A stretch of 64,000 nt of DNA from Zeus faber (GCA_960531495.1 OY482853.1:4425065-4489064); one strand, 5' to 3'. Shown: positions 39,985-50,412, numbered from the stretch's first letter. Numbers and translations are program-made. The notes: generated from the letters alone by a model not told the origin.

Positions 39985-40212
39985 GACGGAGACAGAGGTT
40001 CATGGAGATGGAGGTTCAGGGAGGCTGGAGGTTCATGGAGATGGAGGTTCAGGGAGGCTGGAGGTTCAGGGAGGCTGCAGGTCCAGGGAGGTGGAGGTTC
40101 ATGGAGCTGTAGGTACAGGAAACTGGAGGTCAGGGGAGCTGGGGGGTCCGGGAAACTGGAGGTCCAGGGAGGTGAAGGTCCAGGGAGGTGGAGGTCCAGG
40201 GAGGGGGAGATG
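39985..40212. repeat. About 17-bp minisatellite (GGAGGTTCAGGGAGGCT)
   Basis: Roughly 13 degenerate units alternating GGAGGTTCATGGAGA and GGAGGTCCAGGGAGG. Confidence 0.88.
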
Positions 40213-40339
40213 GAGGCTTGAGATAGGTCTGCTCAGGCCTGTCACATGCACTGGAACCGTTCCACGAGCCACAATCTCCATTCTTACATTAATTACACTT
40301 GAAATTAATTTGGATTTCTTCCCAGAGTGAGATACGATC

Positions 40340-40374
40340 TTTCTTTAGAAGAGAGAAAGAGAGTTTCAGAGGGA

Positions 40375-40433
<59 letters not shown>

Positions 40434-40440
40434 AGAGGGA

Positions 40441-40481
<41 letters not shown>

Positions 40482-40488
40482 AGAGGGA

Positions 40489-40529
<41 letters not shown>

Positions 40530-40536
40530 AGAGGGA

Positions 40537-40577
<41 letters not shown>

Positions 40578-40685
40578 AGAGAGAGGGAGAGGGAGAGAGA
40601 GAGAGAGTTTCAGAGGGAGTAAGAGAGAGGGAGAGAGAGAGAGAGCTGGAGGGGATAGAGAAAGAGAGAGCGGGAGAGAGATACA

Positions 40686-40716
<31 letters not shown>

Positions 40717-40720
40717 TGCA
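40340..40720. repeat. (GA)n array interrupted by TTTCAGAGGGAGTAA
   Basis: Five GA/GGGA blocks separated by the same 15-bp spacer, so the composite unit itself has been duplicated. Confidence 0.95.
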
Positions 40721-41650
40721 CTGAAAGAAAGTCATAAAAAATGCTCTTTAAAATTACATAATGTGTATATATTTTTTGTTTTTCTCTACTTATGTTGAGA
40801 ACATTTAAAAAAAACATAGGTTCAACAAATTAAAGCTATTTTTTAAATTGATCCAATGACTTGACTCCAATGATTTTTAGATGTATAGAGAGAGAGTGGG
40901 CGAGAGAGGGAGGGAGGGAGGGCTTTGAATGGAGCAGGAATACTCTGTTCTCTCTCTCTTTTGTCATCATATCATTTTGGGTCTTTTTGAGTCCAGTGGA
41001 GCTGCTCTGCATGTCCGACACGTTGGAGCTCCGTGCCGAGCTGCATGGAGGATGCTCTTCGGGTCTTTAAGAAAGTAAAGGAACCAAGAGAAGTGTTCTC
41101 ACTGAGGATCGAATTTCTCTTATATCAGCATTTTTCGGTATTTCACCAGATCAGAACTGGTTCTTGTTCGTTGTGATAAGTTGAGACTTGATTCAGCAGA
41201 AGCTGAACTGCTGACTTCACAGTTTTCCCCTTTAAACTATGAAATAGTCTTGGTATCAGAGTGAAAATGGCCCTAATTCATATCATTCATTAATTTATCA
41301 CAAATTCTCTCATTTAATTCATATTTTCTTCTATCAAGAATTTAATGTTACTCTTGATATCCAGATATGATTATTAGTTACTTCTTATTGCTACTATTAA
41401 CTATGCCATTGTATATATTTTAATTTTGATGTGAAAATTTTTATTTCCGACATCAAAATGTCAGCTTATATGGGCTGGCCTATTTACAGTAAGCAGTTCC
41501 TCCTGCTCCACCTGCTTGCTGCTCCATCTCCCTGCTGCATCCACCTGTTGGGCTCTACTCTTCTAGCCAAAGGGGGGTTTCAGGCTCATCACTTCCTATT
41601 TTCTTCTAGCTCACTCAGGCCTCGTCCAGTCCCACGGGGGGTGATTATCT
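40721..41650. other. Non-coding, nothing recognised
   Basis: Short GA-rich patch at 40886-40921. The rest is AT-rich. Confidence 0.45.
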
Positions 41651-41654
41651 GTCG

Positions 41655-41905
41655 CAAAACTTGGCGTCAACCACAGGAGAAGAGGAGCAGCGTGCAGCGT
41701 GTTGAGCTTCTTCATGACATTCAGACACAACACTGTACGGACGCCGTCCCTGAAGCTGGAGACACTTTCAACCCCCAAAAAAACAGGGTTTTGAAAAACC
41801 TACATCCTGGAAAGCCTTTCCCAAAAGCTTCGTTTCCAGTTCCTAAAAGGCTGTTTTTGTGTGGACGGGGCCAAAATGCAGAGAATATATTACGTTTTCA
41901 AATAT
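41655..41905. repeat. Dispersed repeat, copy 2 (see 17185-17560)
   Basis: AAACTTGGCGTCAACCACAG and GTACGGACGCCGTCCCT match copy 1. It ends in TTTTTGTGTGGACGGGGCC, AAAATGCAGAG and ACGTTTTC. It lies about 280 bp downstream of the inferred end of the contactin transcript. Confidence 0.7.
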
Positions 41906-42194
41906 ATATAAATATATATTTCTAATATATCCAGATAGCTGTTCACCCCCTGGAAGTTGTGGATCCCAGATGTCAAACCCAAACCGTGCAACATAAATAA
42001 GGCTCATTTTAAAGCATCTACGAGTTGTTTGTCAGAATTGGACAAATTAGGTTTATAACTTAATGAATGGTTTTCATCAGTATAATCACAATCTCCAGCA
42101 TAGAATATGCAGTTTAACTGGGTGCCATGGGTGTGTCCCCCCCCCAAGACTGAGAAAAATAAAACCCACAAGCATTTGAAAAATATACATCACA

Positions 42195-42200
42195 TTTATT
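42195..42200 (-). terminator. Candidate polyadenylation signal AATAAA for cntn5
   Basis: The plus strand reads TTTATT, so the minus strand is AATAAA. It is followed by a GT/T-rich stretch (TGTGATGTATATTTTTC and GTGGGTTTTA) suited to cleavage-factor binding. It is the first canonical hexamer after the stop at 43106. Cleavage would fall near 42170-42185. Confidence 0.6.
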
Positions 42201-42854
42201 TGTACAGACACCGTTAGTGTGTACAGTCTCTGGGCCGCCTAGCTCCGTACATCCAGCCGTCTATAGAACCATAGAATCACCACGCGCCTTCCCTATCAAA
42301 AAACAGAAACTTTGACGTACTGCAGACACACCACTCGTTTGTTTTTCGCTTTTTTTCTTCTTTTTCTTAATTTTCTCTAAAGGTAACACAATGTACAAAA
42401 GAATCAATTCCGGAAATAGTACCATTAAACAGTACCATTAAAAAAAACATTATTTCTGCTCCTCTTCGACGTGAGAATAAGAAAACAATGCACTTATCTC
42501 TACCGAGCTCGTCGCTTGTTAGGCAGCCAAGGGGTTAAATGATGCAGATCAAGAAAAGACAAAAAGCCAAAAGAGAAGAAAGGTGGTCCAGGTATCATCC
42601 ACGGTCCGTAGAACTTTCTGTAAGGTTTCTGACGCCGGCCTGTAGGACTGAAGGTCCCACGGACGATGGAAATAAAACAATAAAACTCTCATGAAAATCC
42701 ACACAACGTACAGAACGGTACAACACTACAGGGATGTCGCAAAGAGCGAAAGAAAAGGAAAAGAAAGGTCGGGAGGTTTCCCAAAACTGGAAACGGAAAG
42801 GAAGAAACATCGTAAAACGCTGACATGTTGATTGGTGGATGTGAAGCCCTGCCC

Positions 42855-43032
42855 ACCCAGCTCGGGCCCTTCCCAGGTCGAGTCCTCCCTGGCTGGCACC
42901 CTTCCATGGATGAGTCCTTCCAGGCTGGGGGTCCCGCCATATTGGTGTCCTCCCTAGATAGATCCTTCCAGGATGGGTCCTTCCAGGTCGGGTCCTTCCA
43001 TGTTGGGGTCCTTCCAGGTCGGGTCCTTCCAG
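42855..43032. repeat. 15-bp imperfect minisatellite in the cntn5 3' UTR
   Basis: About ten degenerate copies of a unit close to CCTGGAAGGACCCGA (minus strand). The plus strand shows recurring GGTCCTTCCAGG. It lies wholly in the inferred 3' UTR. Confidence 0.75.
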
Positions 43033-43105
43033 TATTGGTAAGGCCAAGAGCAAAGCGACGGTCCGGTGGGATGAGGGAGCGGGCCGCTCCGTCCGTTGAG
43101 GTTCC

Positions 43106-43209
43106 TCACCAGGACGCTAAAGGCACCAGAGCGGCCAGGAGCAGCGCAGTGCATGCTGGGAAATGTGTCCGCTGATGCACGGAACACTGGCTGCTTTTTG
43201 CACGAACAC
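43106..43209 (-). CDS. cntn5: cntn5 terminal coding exon, GPI-anchor signal and stop
   Basis: The last coding exon, too short to stand out as an open frame. Acceptor is tttgctgcag|GT, the split glycine codon fits the upstream phase, and the TGA stop is at 43106-43108. It encodes VRAKSSQCSVHQRTHFPA, then CTALLLAALVPLASW. A polar spacer followed by a short hydrophobic C-terminus with no basic residues after it is a GPI-attachment signal. The chain would be cleaved near the small residues just before the spacer and linked to a glycolipid on the outer leaflet. The LLLA...P..SW ending resembles the contactin-5 C-terminus as I remember it. Other contactins end differently (contactin-1 in LEF). Confidence 0.88.
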
Positions 43210-43674
43210 CTGCAGCAAAGAAAGAAAAGTGTTTTTATTGTGGATAGATGCGAAGCTGGTCCCATTAAGGACTAGATGAGGAATTGATTTGCTCAGTTGT
43301 TTGTTTGGGGAGAGAGTGGGAGCCGTGTGAGGAGAAGCTGCTCTTTGTTAAAGAAAAGAGAGAGGGGGGATGATAGATGGAGCACAAGGACGGGTGAACA
43401 ATGCTTTTCAGGGTTTTTTAGTCCTGAACGGAGAAGCAGGAAGACACCACGTCTCAGATTTTCCACAATTACCCACAATGTTGAAATTTTCTTTGTTTGT
43501 TTACAATGAAAATCTGTAGATATTCATTGTAAACAAACAACGTTGTTTAAATGATTTAAAGATCATTTAAACATTGTGTGTCCTTGGGCCCCACGTTGAG
43601 ACCATTAACATGAGGTCCGGGGACCCACAAGGGTCCTTTAAGAGGTTCCAAGGGGTCCCAGCTAGATGATAAAT

Positions 43675-43712
43675 AGTTCAACTCAATATATATATATATA
43701 TATATTGAGTTG

Positions 43713-43716
<4 letters not shown>
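43675..43716. repeat. Perfect 42-bp palindrome
   Basis: AGTTCAACTCAATATATATA followed by its exact reverse complement, directly continued by (TA)n to about 43762. It could extrude as a cruciform. Confidence 0.95.
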
Positions 43717-43768
<52 letters not shown>

Positions 43769-44700
43769 GTATATATACACACACATTTATATTTTTTATA
43801 CACACACTTTATATTTTTAGCAACTTTGACTTTGACTCATTTAACTCAACTTGTATGTATAATCAGAGGGTCAGCACTGAATCCTGGGCTGAGGGTGCTG
43901 GGGATCTGTCTTTACAGAGAATTGCAATAGCGAGCGTGCTTTTTTTTGGAAAAAAAAAAATTCTTCGTCTGTGGTTTAATCGGTTATGTCGAAGTTTCCC
44001 TTTGAGAAATTTGGGTTCTGACGTCATGTGGTCTAATGTATTCTAACGTAATGATATCTGCTTGAATCTAATCCTAAACTATACGAGAATGAACATAACC
44101 TCACCCTGTTCAATCTAACCCTAATCAAATTCTTACCTATCCTCATGTTATATGATCCCAATCCAACCTTTGCCAAACAAAAGGATTTTGTCATATTTCA
44201 AGGTTAATCAGTGTTCTTTCCGACCCTTCCTGTCTGGAGCTCCATGGGGCAGTCAGACCCCTGGCCCTGGTTACTAGATATGGAAAACAGAGCGCACACG
44301 CTGCTCGTCCTGTTGCTTGCAAGTTAAACGGCGGTTTCGGCTGCGCGGGGGCGCTAATTAAAAGCAAATTATCAAAAGAAAACTTGGCTCCTTGAAACAG
44401 CTGCGGAGACTCCATTAACGGAGGAAGAAGAGATGGGAACGCGGCGGAAAGAGAAATGACTTCCAGAGCTCAGGTAATGGAGCGAGCGACTCCAACTAAG
44501 GCAAAAGACACACCACATAAAATTAAAATATAGAATACATATAAAACCAAAGTCAAAATATCTCTGGAGGCATCCTCACAAGACACGCCGCTACGCGTGG
44601 ATTTAAAAGTGAACATTTTATGCAACAATGTTTTATGGAACTAATTTGAGAATTATTTAAAGAATAGCTGAGTAGTTTCAGGCTTAGTTTTGCTTCTTTC

Positions 44701-44741
<41 letters not shown>

Positions 44742-44983
44742 ATTATTATTGTTGTTTTTATTTTATTATTATTATTATAATAATTATTATTATTATTATT
44801 TTTATTATTATTATTATTATTCTATTCATGTAAAAAACCTTGAGTTACAAGTTGTCTATGGAAGGTTATTATTATACTTATTACTATTATTATCATTATC
44901 ATTATATTATCAACCCTAACCCTAACTAATAATTATTATTACAGCTATCATCATAATTAACATAATAATAATAATAATAATGA

Positions 44984-44984
<1 letters not shown>

Positions 44985-45014
<30 letters not shown>

Positions 45015-45073
45015 AAGAAGAAGAAGAAGAAGAAGAAGAAGAAGAAGAAGAAGAAGAAGAAGAAGAAGAAGAA
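44985..45073. repeat. (AAG)n microsatellite
   Basis: About 29 uninterrupted AAG units in the last intron. Poly-Leu minus frames are artefacts. Confidence 0.97.
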
Positions 45074-45214
45074 TACTTCTACTCATAATAATAATATTAA
45101 TAATCATCATTATTATTATCCTCCAATCAGGTAAGGCCCTGTTGCCCTGAATTCATCCTTGGCGTCCCTCTAAGCAGACCGTGGACCCCCGGTTGGGAAC
45201 CCCTCCCCGCTCAC

Positions 45215-45383
45215 CAGAGGAGGTGACGACCCGGACCTGAGAGCTCAGTGCCCCCTCGCCGCCCTCGCTCAGCACTCGGACCTCCAGGATGTAGGTGCCT
45301 CCCTCGGGCAAGAACAGCACGGTGGAGGGGTTGATGGTCCTGGTCACCTGGCTGTGGCCCCGCCCGTCCTGACGGAGTAGCAC
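45215..45383 (-). CDS. cntn5: cntn5 exon, end of FN3 domain 4
   Basis: A 169-bp exon with acceptor cccctgtag|GTG and donor CCTCTG|gtgagc in phase 1. It encodes VLLRQDGRGHSQVTRT, then LPEGGTYILEVRVLSEGGEGALSSQVRV and ends VTSSG. The EVR..SEGG.G..S.Q.RV block is the last pair of strands of contactin FN3-4. It resembles contactin-5 (Y.QEG..SQV, IIEVRAYSEGGDG as I remember it). Ten bases past the exon end, the intron runs into what looks like the terminus of a hAT-type transposon (GGGTTCCCAACC on the minus strand). Confidence 0.92.
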
Positions 45384-46368
45384 CTACAGGGGCCGCACCA
45401 GCATGTTTAGTATGTTTGACCAGCGCTGAATCCTGGACTGAGGGTGTTTGGGATTCAAACAGGATCCTGGGTGAATCCTCATGCTTTTATTTTGAAAAAA
45501 CAGCATCTTAATCTGTGCTTTAATCTGTTATGTTGAAGTTTCCCCTTGAAAAATTGAGGGCTAAGATGTAAGGTAACCTGCTTTGATGTCATGGTTTCCA
45601 AATTAAACCTAATGTAACCTAACCCTAACCACTAATTCAATCTAATCCTAATCTTTACCTCACTGTATTTAATATAACCGAAACTAACCCGTACCTAATT
45701 AAACCTAAAATAAACTAACTCATGCCTAATTAGACCTAACCTGAATGAACCCGTACCAAATTAAACCTAATCTAAACTAACCCATTCCTAAATAAACCTA
45801 ACATATACTAACTCTTACCAAATTAAACCTAATCTAAACGAAGCCATACCTAATTAAATCTAACATTTACAAACACAAACCTAATTAAACCTAACATATA
45901 CTAACCCATACCTAATTAAACCTAACCTAAACTAACTCATGCCTAATTCAACCTAACATTTATTAACACAAACCTAATTAAACCTAACTTAAACTAACTC
46001 ATGCCTAATTCAACCTAACCTGAAACAACCCATACCTAATTAAACGTAAGCTTAATTAACCCATACTTAATTAAACCTAACCTAAACTAACCCATAGCTC
46101 ATTAAACCTAATCAGTATTAATGAACCCCTCACCCTAACCCTTATTTAATTAAATGGAACCTAACTTTATTTGCTACGGGTTAATCTAATCTATACCTCA
46201 TTTAATTTTACCAAAACAAATGTGTAGTTAAAGCTCGGCTGAATTAACTTGCCTTATTGAACCCAACCCTAATCTAATTGAATGGAACAGGACCCCAATC
46301 TAACCTCAGTGCATCCATCCCAACCCTCACCTCATCTCATCTGACCACGCCCGCAGCAGCATCCTCAC
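45384..46368 (-). other. cntn5 intron with CCTAA-rich degenerate repeat
   Basis: 45600-46145 is made of AATTAAACCTAAC and CTAAACTAACCCATACC variants, roughly 25-35 bp apart. It contains CCTAA and CCCTAACC strings but not a regular telomere repeat. 45415-45620 is a diverged copy of 43868-44120. Confidence 0.85.
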
Positions 46369-46481
46369 CATGTAGCCGATGACGTCCGACTCGTTGACCT
46401 TTGACCTGACCGGGTCCCAGGTCAGGGTGACGTTGTTTCCTTCCTGGATCCACACCAGGTTCCTGGGCGGCTGGGCTGGAG
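46369..46481 (-). CDS. cntn5: cntn5 exon, start of FN3 domain 4
   Basis: A 113-bp exon with acceptor cccccctcag|CT, completing a proline codon, and donor TACATG|gtgagg in phase 0. No single long open frame reveals it. It was found by looking for the missing half-domain between its neighbours. It encodes PPAQPPRNLVWIQEGNN, then VTLTWDPV and SKVNESDVIGYM. The PP.QPP linker, the buried Trp in LTWDPV and NES..(T/I)GY are conserved contactin FN3-4 features. NVT and NES are potential N-glycosylation sites. The phase matches both neighbours exactly. Confidence 0.88.
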
Positions 46482-47208
46482 CTGAGGGGGGTCAGGGGTC
46501 AGAGGTCAAACAGGGTCACCTTCTGTCCTTATGATAAATGAAGGTTCATCATAATAATAATAAAGTGGTTTACGGCGGACCAACTGCCCAAATTTGACTG
46601 GCCAAAATAAAATCCTTAAAAAAGTCAGATGATTGTCAAAATAAGATAAAAGTATTTTTGACATATATGTCAACTTTTTGTTGTTATTCATTGAATTTTC
46701 TTCAGGTAAAATAAACTCTTTTTTTCAAAAGAGAACAGCTGAAGTTTGCTCTCCACTCTGAAAGAAGAACTTTCAAGACATTTTTCATAATTTTAGCGTT
46801 AGGTTTTGAGAACTGTTTTCAGATTCAACATCCCATTCTATCATTTAAGATACTTATCTTCTTATTTAGAAAAGGAAAAAAAATCTTGCCAAGTTTTTGC
46901 ACATAGCATTGACCTTATGTTTCTGCTCTTCCTAGACAAGCCCCTACACCAACCCTACAATTTAATTTAATAGTTGTATTATTTTTATTATTTTATTATT
47001 TATTTAGTTTTACTTTTTATTCATTCATTTATTTTTTATTATAAACATTTTTGATCAATTGATATTTTTTTATTTGTAATTGTTTTGCTCTTTTATTTTA
47101 TTTATTTATTTATTCGGGTTTTAATTTAATTAGATTTTTTTTTTTTTTTATGTAAACAGTGTATATACGTATACAAACAGTAAACAGTGTATAAAGTGCT
47201 TCACTCAC
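46482..47208 (-). other. cntn5 intron, AT-rich
   Basis: Poly-T and TTTA-rich in its middle (46960-47150). No repeat family or extra exon recognised. Confidence 0.8.
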
Positions 47209-47395
47209 GGGTCTTGCGGGTGTGGCCGCTGGCGGCGGCGCTGGCCGGGCCGGGCCCGATGCTGTTGAAGCCCCGGACGGTGACGTGGTAGAGCGTGTCG
47301 CCCTCCAGCGCCGACAGCACCATGGACGTCTCGTTCTTCACCGTCCGCCGCTTCTTCCCAGAATCCTCCTGCTCGGCGTCCGTCCAGTAGCTCAC
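47209..47395 (-). CDS. cntn5: cntn5 exon, end of FN3 domain 3
   Basis: A 187-bp exon with acceptor atcccgccag|GTG and donor AGACCC|gtgagt, leaving phase 1. It encodes VSYWTDAEQEDSGKKRR, then LSALEGDTLYHVTVRGFNSIGPGP and a basic linker SGHTRKT. The YW....EQED block and the LEG.TLYH.TVR..N..G.GP block fit the second half of contactin FN3-3, and the EQED element is the main reason for preferring contactin-5 to contactin-3, -4 or -6. NETS is a potential N-glycosylation site. The join to the preceding exon is GYE-VSYW. Confidence 0.92.
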
Positions 47396-48109
47396 CTGGC
47401 GGGATGCAGCGCGGGAGAGGAACTAAATACTGGCTTACTGTATCTAAGTTCCGTTATACTCGTTTCCGTACTACAGTCTCCATACATTATATTCCGTTTA
47501 GGAGACTTTGGACATTCACTGCACTACATTTCAAAGCAAATATCTCTACTTTTGGCAGTTCACTTCTCACACAGCCAAGATTATTTATTTTAAAAGAAAA
47601 TACCAGGATTTATATTTATTTACATCAAAATCAGGGACTGGATCTATCAAGCTGTTCATATCCTTACCACCTTTTATAATCGTACTTTATTGTAAATCAT
47701 AATGAAAATATGTATGAGCATTTAAAAAATCAACATTAGAACTTTATGAAGTATTAAACTATTATTATTAGTAGTAGTAGTAGTAGTAGCAGTAGTAGTA
47801 GTAGTGGTATTATTATTATTACTATTATTATTATTCTTATTATTATTCTGCTTTATCAAGGTGCTGGCTGTGACAAGTACTTTTACTTTTAATACTATCA
47901 GTTACTTACATACTTTTACTGATGATTAGGTAGAAATGTCACTGTGGCACCTGTACTTTTTATTAAAGTAATGGAGTATTTGTGCTTTTACTGAACTAAA
48001 AGGTCTGAGTATTCTAACCACTGGATAAAATAATGAGCAAATGTGTGAAGCTCATGGTCAAACATTGTGTGTTGTGTGGACATCGACATAACTGGAACAC
48101 ACACACACA

Positions 48110-48172
<63 letters not shown>
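47396..48172 (-). other. cntn5 intron bounded by a GT microsatellite
   Basis: (AC)n on the plus strand at 48097-48172, so the intron begins with (GT)n. (GTA)n and (TTA)n at 47765-47850. Confidence 0.9.
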
Positions 48173-48174
<2 letters not shown>

Positions 48175-48282
48175 CGTATCCTCTGGGTCTTCCAGGCCCG
48201 GGGTTGGGAGATTTCCATGTGACCCTGATCTCGGAGGAGGAGACGCTGGACGCCTTGACGTCAGACGGAGCTTCTCTGGGCT
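48173..48282 (-). CDS. cntn5: cntn5 exon, start of FN3 domain 3
   Basis: A 110-bp exon with acceptor ctcctcag|AG, completing a glutamate codon from the previous exon. It leaves in phase 0 at TACGAG|gtgtgtgt. It encodes EPREAPSDVKASSVSSSEIRVTWK followed by a Pro/Gly-rich turn and GRPRGYE. This is the first half of FN3-3 (A-C strands), with the buried Trp in RVTWK. The SSSEI.V.W pattern is shared by contactins, and the GRPxGxE turn resembles what I recall of contactin-5. The donor GT is the first dinucleotide of a (GT)n microsatellite of about 75 bp, which is unusual (see findings). Confidence 0.9.
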
Positions 48283-49569
48283 CTGAGGAGCAGGAAAATA
48301 ACATTTTACAGAAAACCAGAAAAAAAACAGCATAAAAAACAGCAAAACCCGCCGGCTCCAATGGAATACCACTGTACTATACATTAACGACAGACCTTCA
48401 AATCTAATTTCCAACATGGTGCATATTTTATATGTACTGCTTAATATATTTAAGTATATTACTTGAGACCTTCAGTGATGTCTTTCAAAAAGATAAATAA
48501 AACCATTGCAATTATTGAACAAAACACAATTAAACAGGTACTTTTGGTAGATATAAATAAGCAACATGACAAGATCATTAATTCACAGTTCAAGTTTAAA
48601 CACGTTGGGCTTCATGCACCGTGCTTAAGTCGTCCGTACATACATTCCGCGAAAAAAAATTTGTGATCCGCCAATACCTTCTAACTTGTATTTGTTTTTA
48701 CATTAGCAGAAAATTTATAATGTATTTAGAAATTTTGAACGATTCCCAGCGCCGGACACTATGGTGCGTTCAAAAAGCTCAGATTTTTCAGTCACGCACT
48801 TGTGTCTCTGACAGACCTGACTGGTGCCTGGCTGAACTTGAAAACAAAGACATGGTTTGTATCATTCTATTGAGATTAAACAGAATTTAAAATACAATTT
48901 CAGACTCAAAAAAATCTAAATGTTATTTTATTTGTGAAAACAGGGAAAAGGTGGATTCCACTGCTTTTTCTACACAGCATTTAAGACCAAGTCGAGATAA
49001 AAAGAAAATTAACTACTGTACTTATAGAGGTCAAAGCTGGACTACATTATAATCAAAAGCCTAAACAGCATTTCAAACCCTGTTCCAGATTTTGTGAAAC
49101 CTTCATTGTATTTGTGGATGTTTGGGCGTGTTCAGTAATTCATAATGAACTGTTAGTGCTGTTTAACGTATTGAGAGCTGTATGTTCCTGCCGTGTTTCA
49201 GAATTTGCACACCCCTTATCCCGTCCAACCACTAAAGCTAACGACGGATGTGGAGGTGTTGCCCAAATGCTCTGAAAAATAAAAGTACTTAAAGATGAAT
49301 TGAAATGCACTTAAGAAAGAATTAAAGTTTTTTTGATGGCAGCCACAGCTCCTGGTATGAATATGACAAAACTATTACCAAATGTTATTAGTGTCTTAGA
49401 AACCACGATTAAGAGACAGGTCAAAGGTCAAAGTTCAGTCATCCATGAGAAATCCTGAATCAGCCGCTGACTCGGGCGTTACAATAAAACAAAAGTAGTG
49501 TTAGAGACGTAGTGGAGTAAGGAGAGGTCCTAGAAGCATGTGCGCGGTGCCTGTCCCGATCCCACTGAC
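48283..49569 (-). other. cntn5 intron, nothing recognised
   Basis: AT-rich. No repeat family or extra exon identified. Confidence 0.7.
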
Positions 49570-49804
49570 CTCCCTCGGCGGAGTACACGGTGACCACGGC
49601 GCTGAAGGGTCCGTCCCCCTTGTTGTTGTACACGCCAACCTTGACCTGGAAGGGCGTGAGCGGCGGGAAGGTCTCGTCGCGGTACTTGTAGGTGGTGGAG
49701 TCGGCCGACGTCACCATCTTCTCTTTCCAGCCGCGCGTCCCGTTGGCGCGGAAGGCCACGATGTAGCCGAAGCCCTCGCCGTTCTGGAACTCCTCCGACA
49801 CGGG
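49570..49804 (-). CDS. cntn5: cntn5 exon, main part of FN3 domain 2
   Basis: A 235-bp exon with acceptor tgtgcag|CCC and donor GGGAG|gtcagt, leaving phase 1. It encodes 78 residues beginning [19 protein letters not shown] and ending [12 protein letters not shown]. The [12 protein letters not shown] and [14 protein letters not shown] blocks are hallmarks of contactin FN3-2 and give the clearest family call in the window. NGT is a potential N-glycosylation site. Joined to the upstream 71-bp exon it gives an uninterrupted FN3 fold (ISWE-PVSEE). The GC-rich coding sequence contrasts with the AT-rich repeats on both sides. Confidence 0.93.
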
Positions 49805-49911
49805 CTGCACAGAGACAACACGTCAGCAAGCACTGCGGCCATTTTGAAGTGTTATAGCGAGTACAACATACTCATCACTCACAATCACTCACAATCACTC
49901 ACTGTGTTTAT

Positions 49912-50263
49912 ATTATGATGATGACTATCACGATGATTACGACCAATGTGACTATGACTAATATGACTTATGATTATTGTTATGATAATAACAATTATGA
50001 TTATACTATTATTGTTATGATCATGGCTATTAATATGATTATGATTATTACTGTTATTGTTATGCTAATGACCATTATGATTATACGGTTAGTGTTATGA
50101 TCATGAATATGAATATGATTATGACTATGATTAGGACGATGGCTATTATTGTTATGATTATTATCATAAGGACTATTGTGATTATGACTATTATTATTAT
50201 TATTATTACTATAATTATTACTATTATTATTAGAATTATTATGATGACAGTTACTATGATTTA

Positions 50264-50300
<37 letters not shown>

Positions 50301-50412
50301 ATTATAAGAATCATGAAGAACACATACAACCTGGGCTATTATTACTAAATAATAATAATTATTATTATTATTATTTGTTATTATTATGGTTATAATAATC
50401 ATTATTATTTAT
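49912..50412. repeat. ATG/ATT-rich degenerate triplet repeat
   Basis: GATTATTATGATTATGAC-like variants and (ATT)n at 50260-50295, inside the 13-kb intron. Confidence 0.88.

Larger units (their letters stand above)
42185..43105 (-). other. cntn5: Probable 3' UTR of cntn5
   Basis: Between the stop codon and the first minus-strand AATAAA (42195-42200) there are about 920 bp without splice-like interruptions. The part next to the stop carries an imperfect tandem of about 15 bp (42855-43032, CCTGGAAGGACCC on the minus strand). The extent is inferred from the polyadenylation signal alone; transcript data could lengthen or shorten it. Confidence 0.6.
43210..45214 (-). other. cntn5 last intron (2.0 kb)
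   Basis: Holds a 42-bp AT palindrome (43675), (TA)n, a hAT-like end near 43585-43665, a GC-rich patch at 44290-44470, (TTA)n at 44701-44820, a probable LINE tail at 44820-44880 and (AAG)n at 44985-45073. No additional exon is needed: the phases of the flanking exons fit. Confidence 0.8.

Noticed and set aside
49530-49918. Plus-strand and alternative minus frames over the FN3-2 exon
   Set aside because: Shadows of the GC-rich contactin exon; only the frame reading [13 protein letters not shown] matches a protein family and its splice phases.
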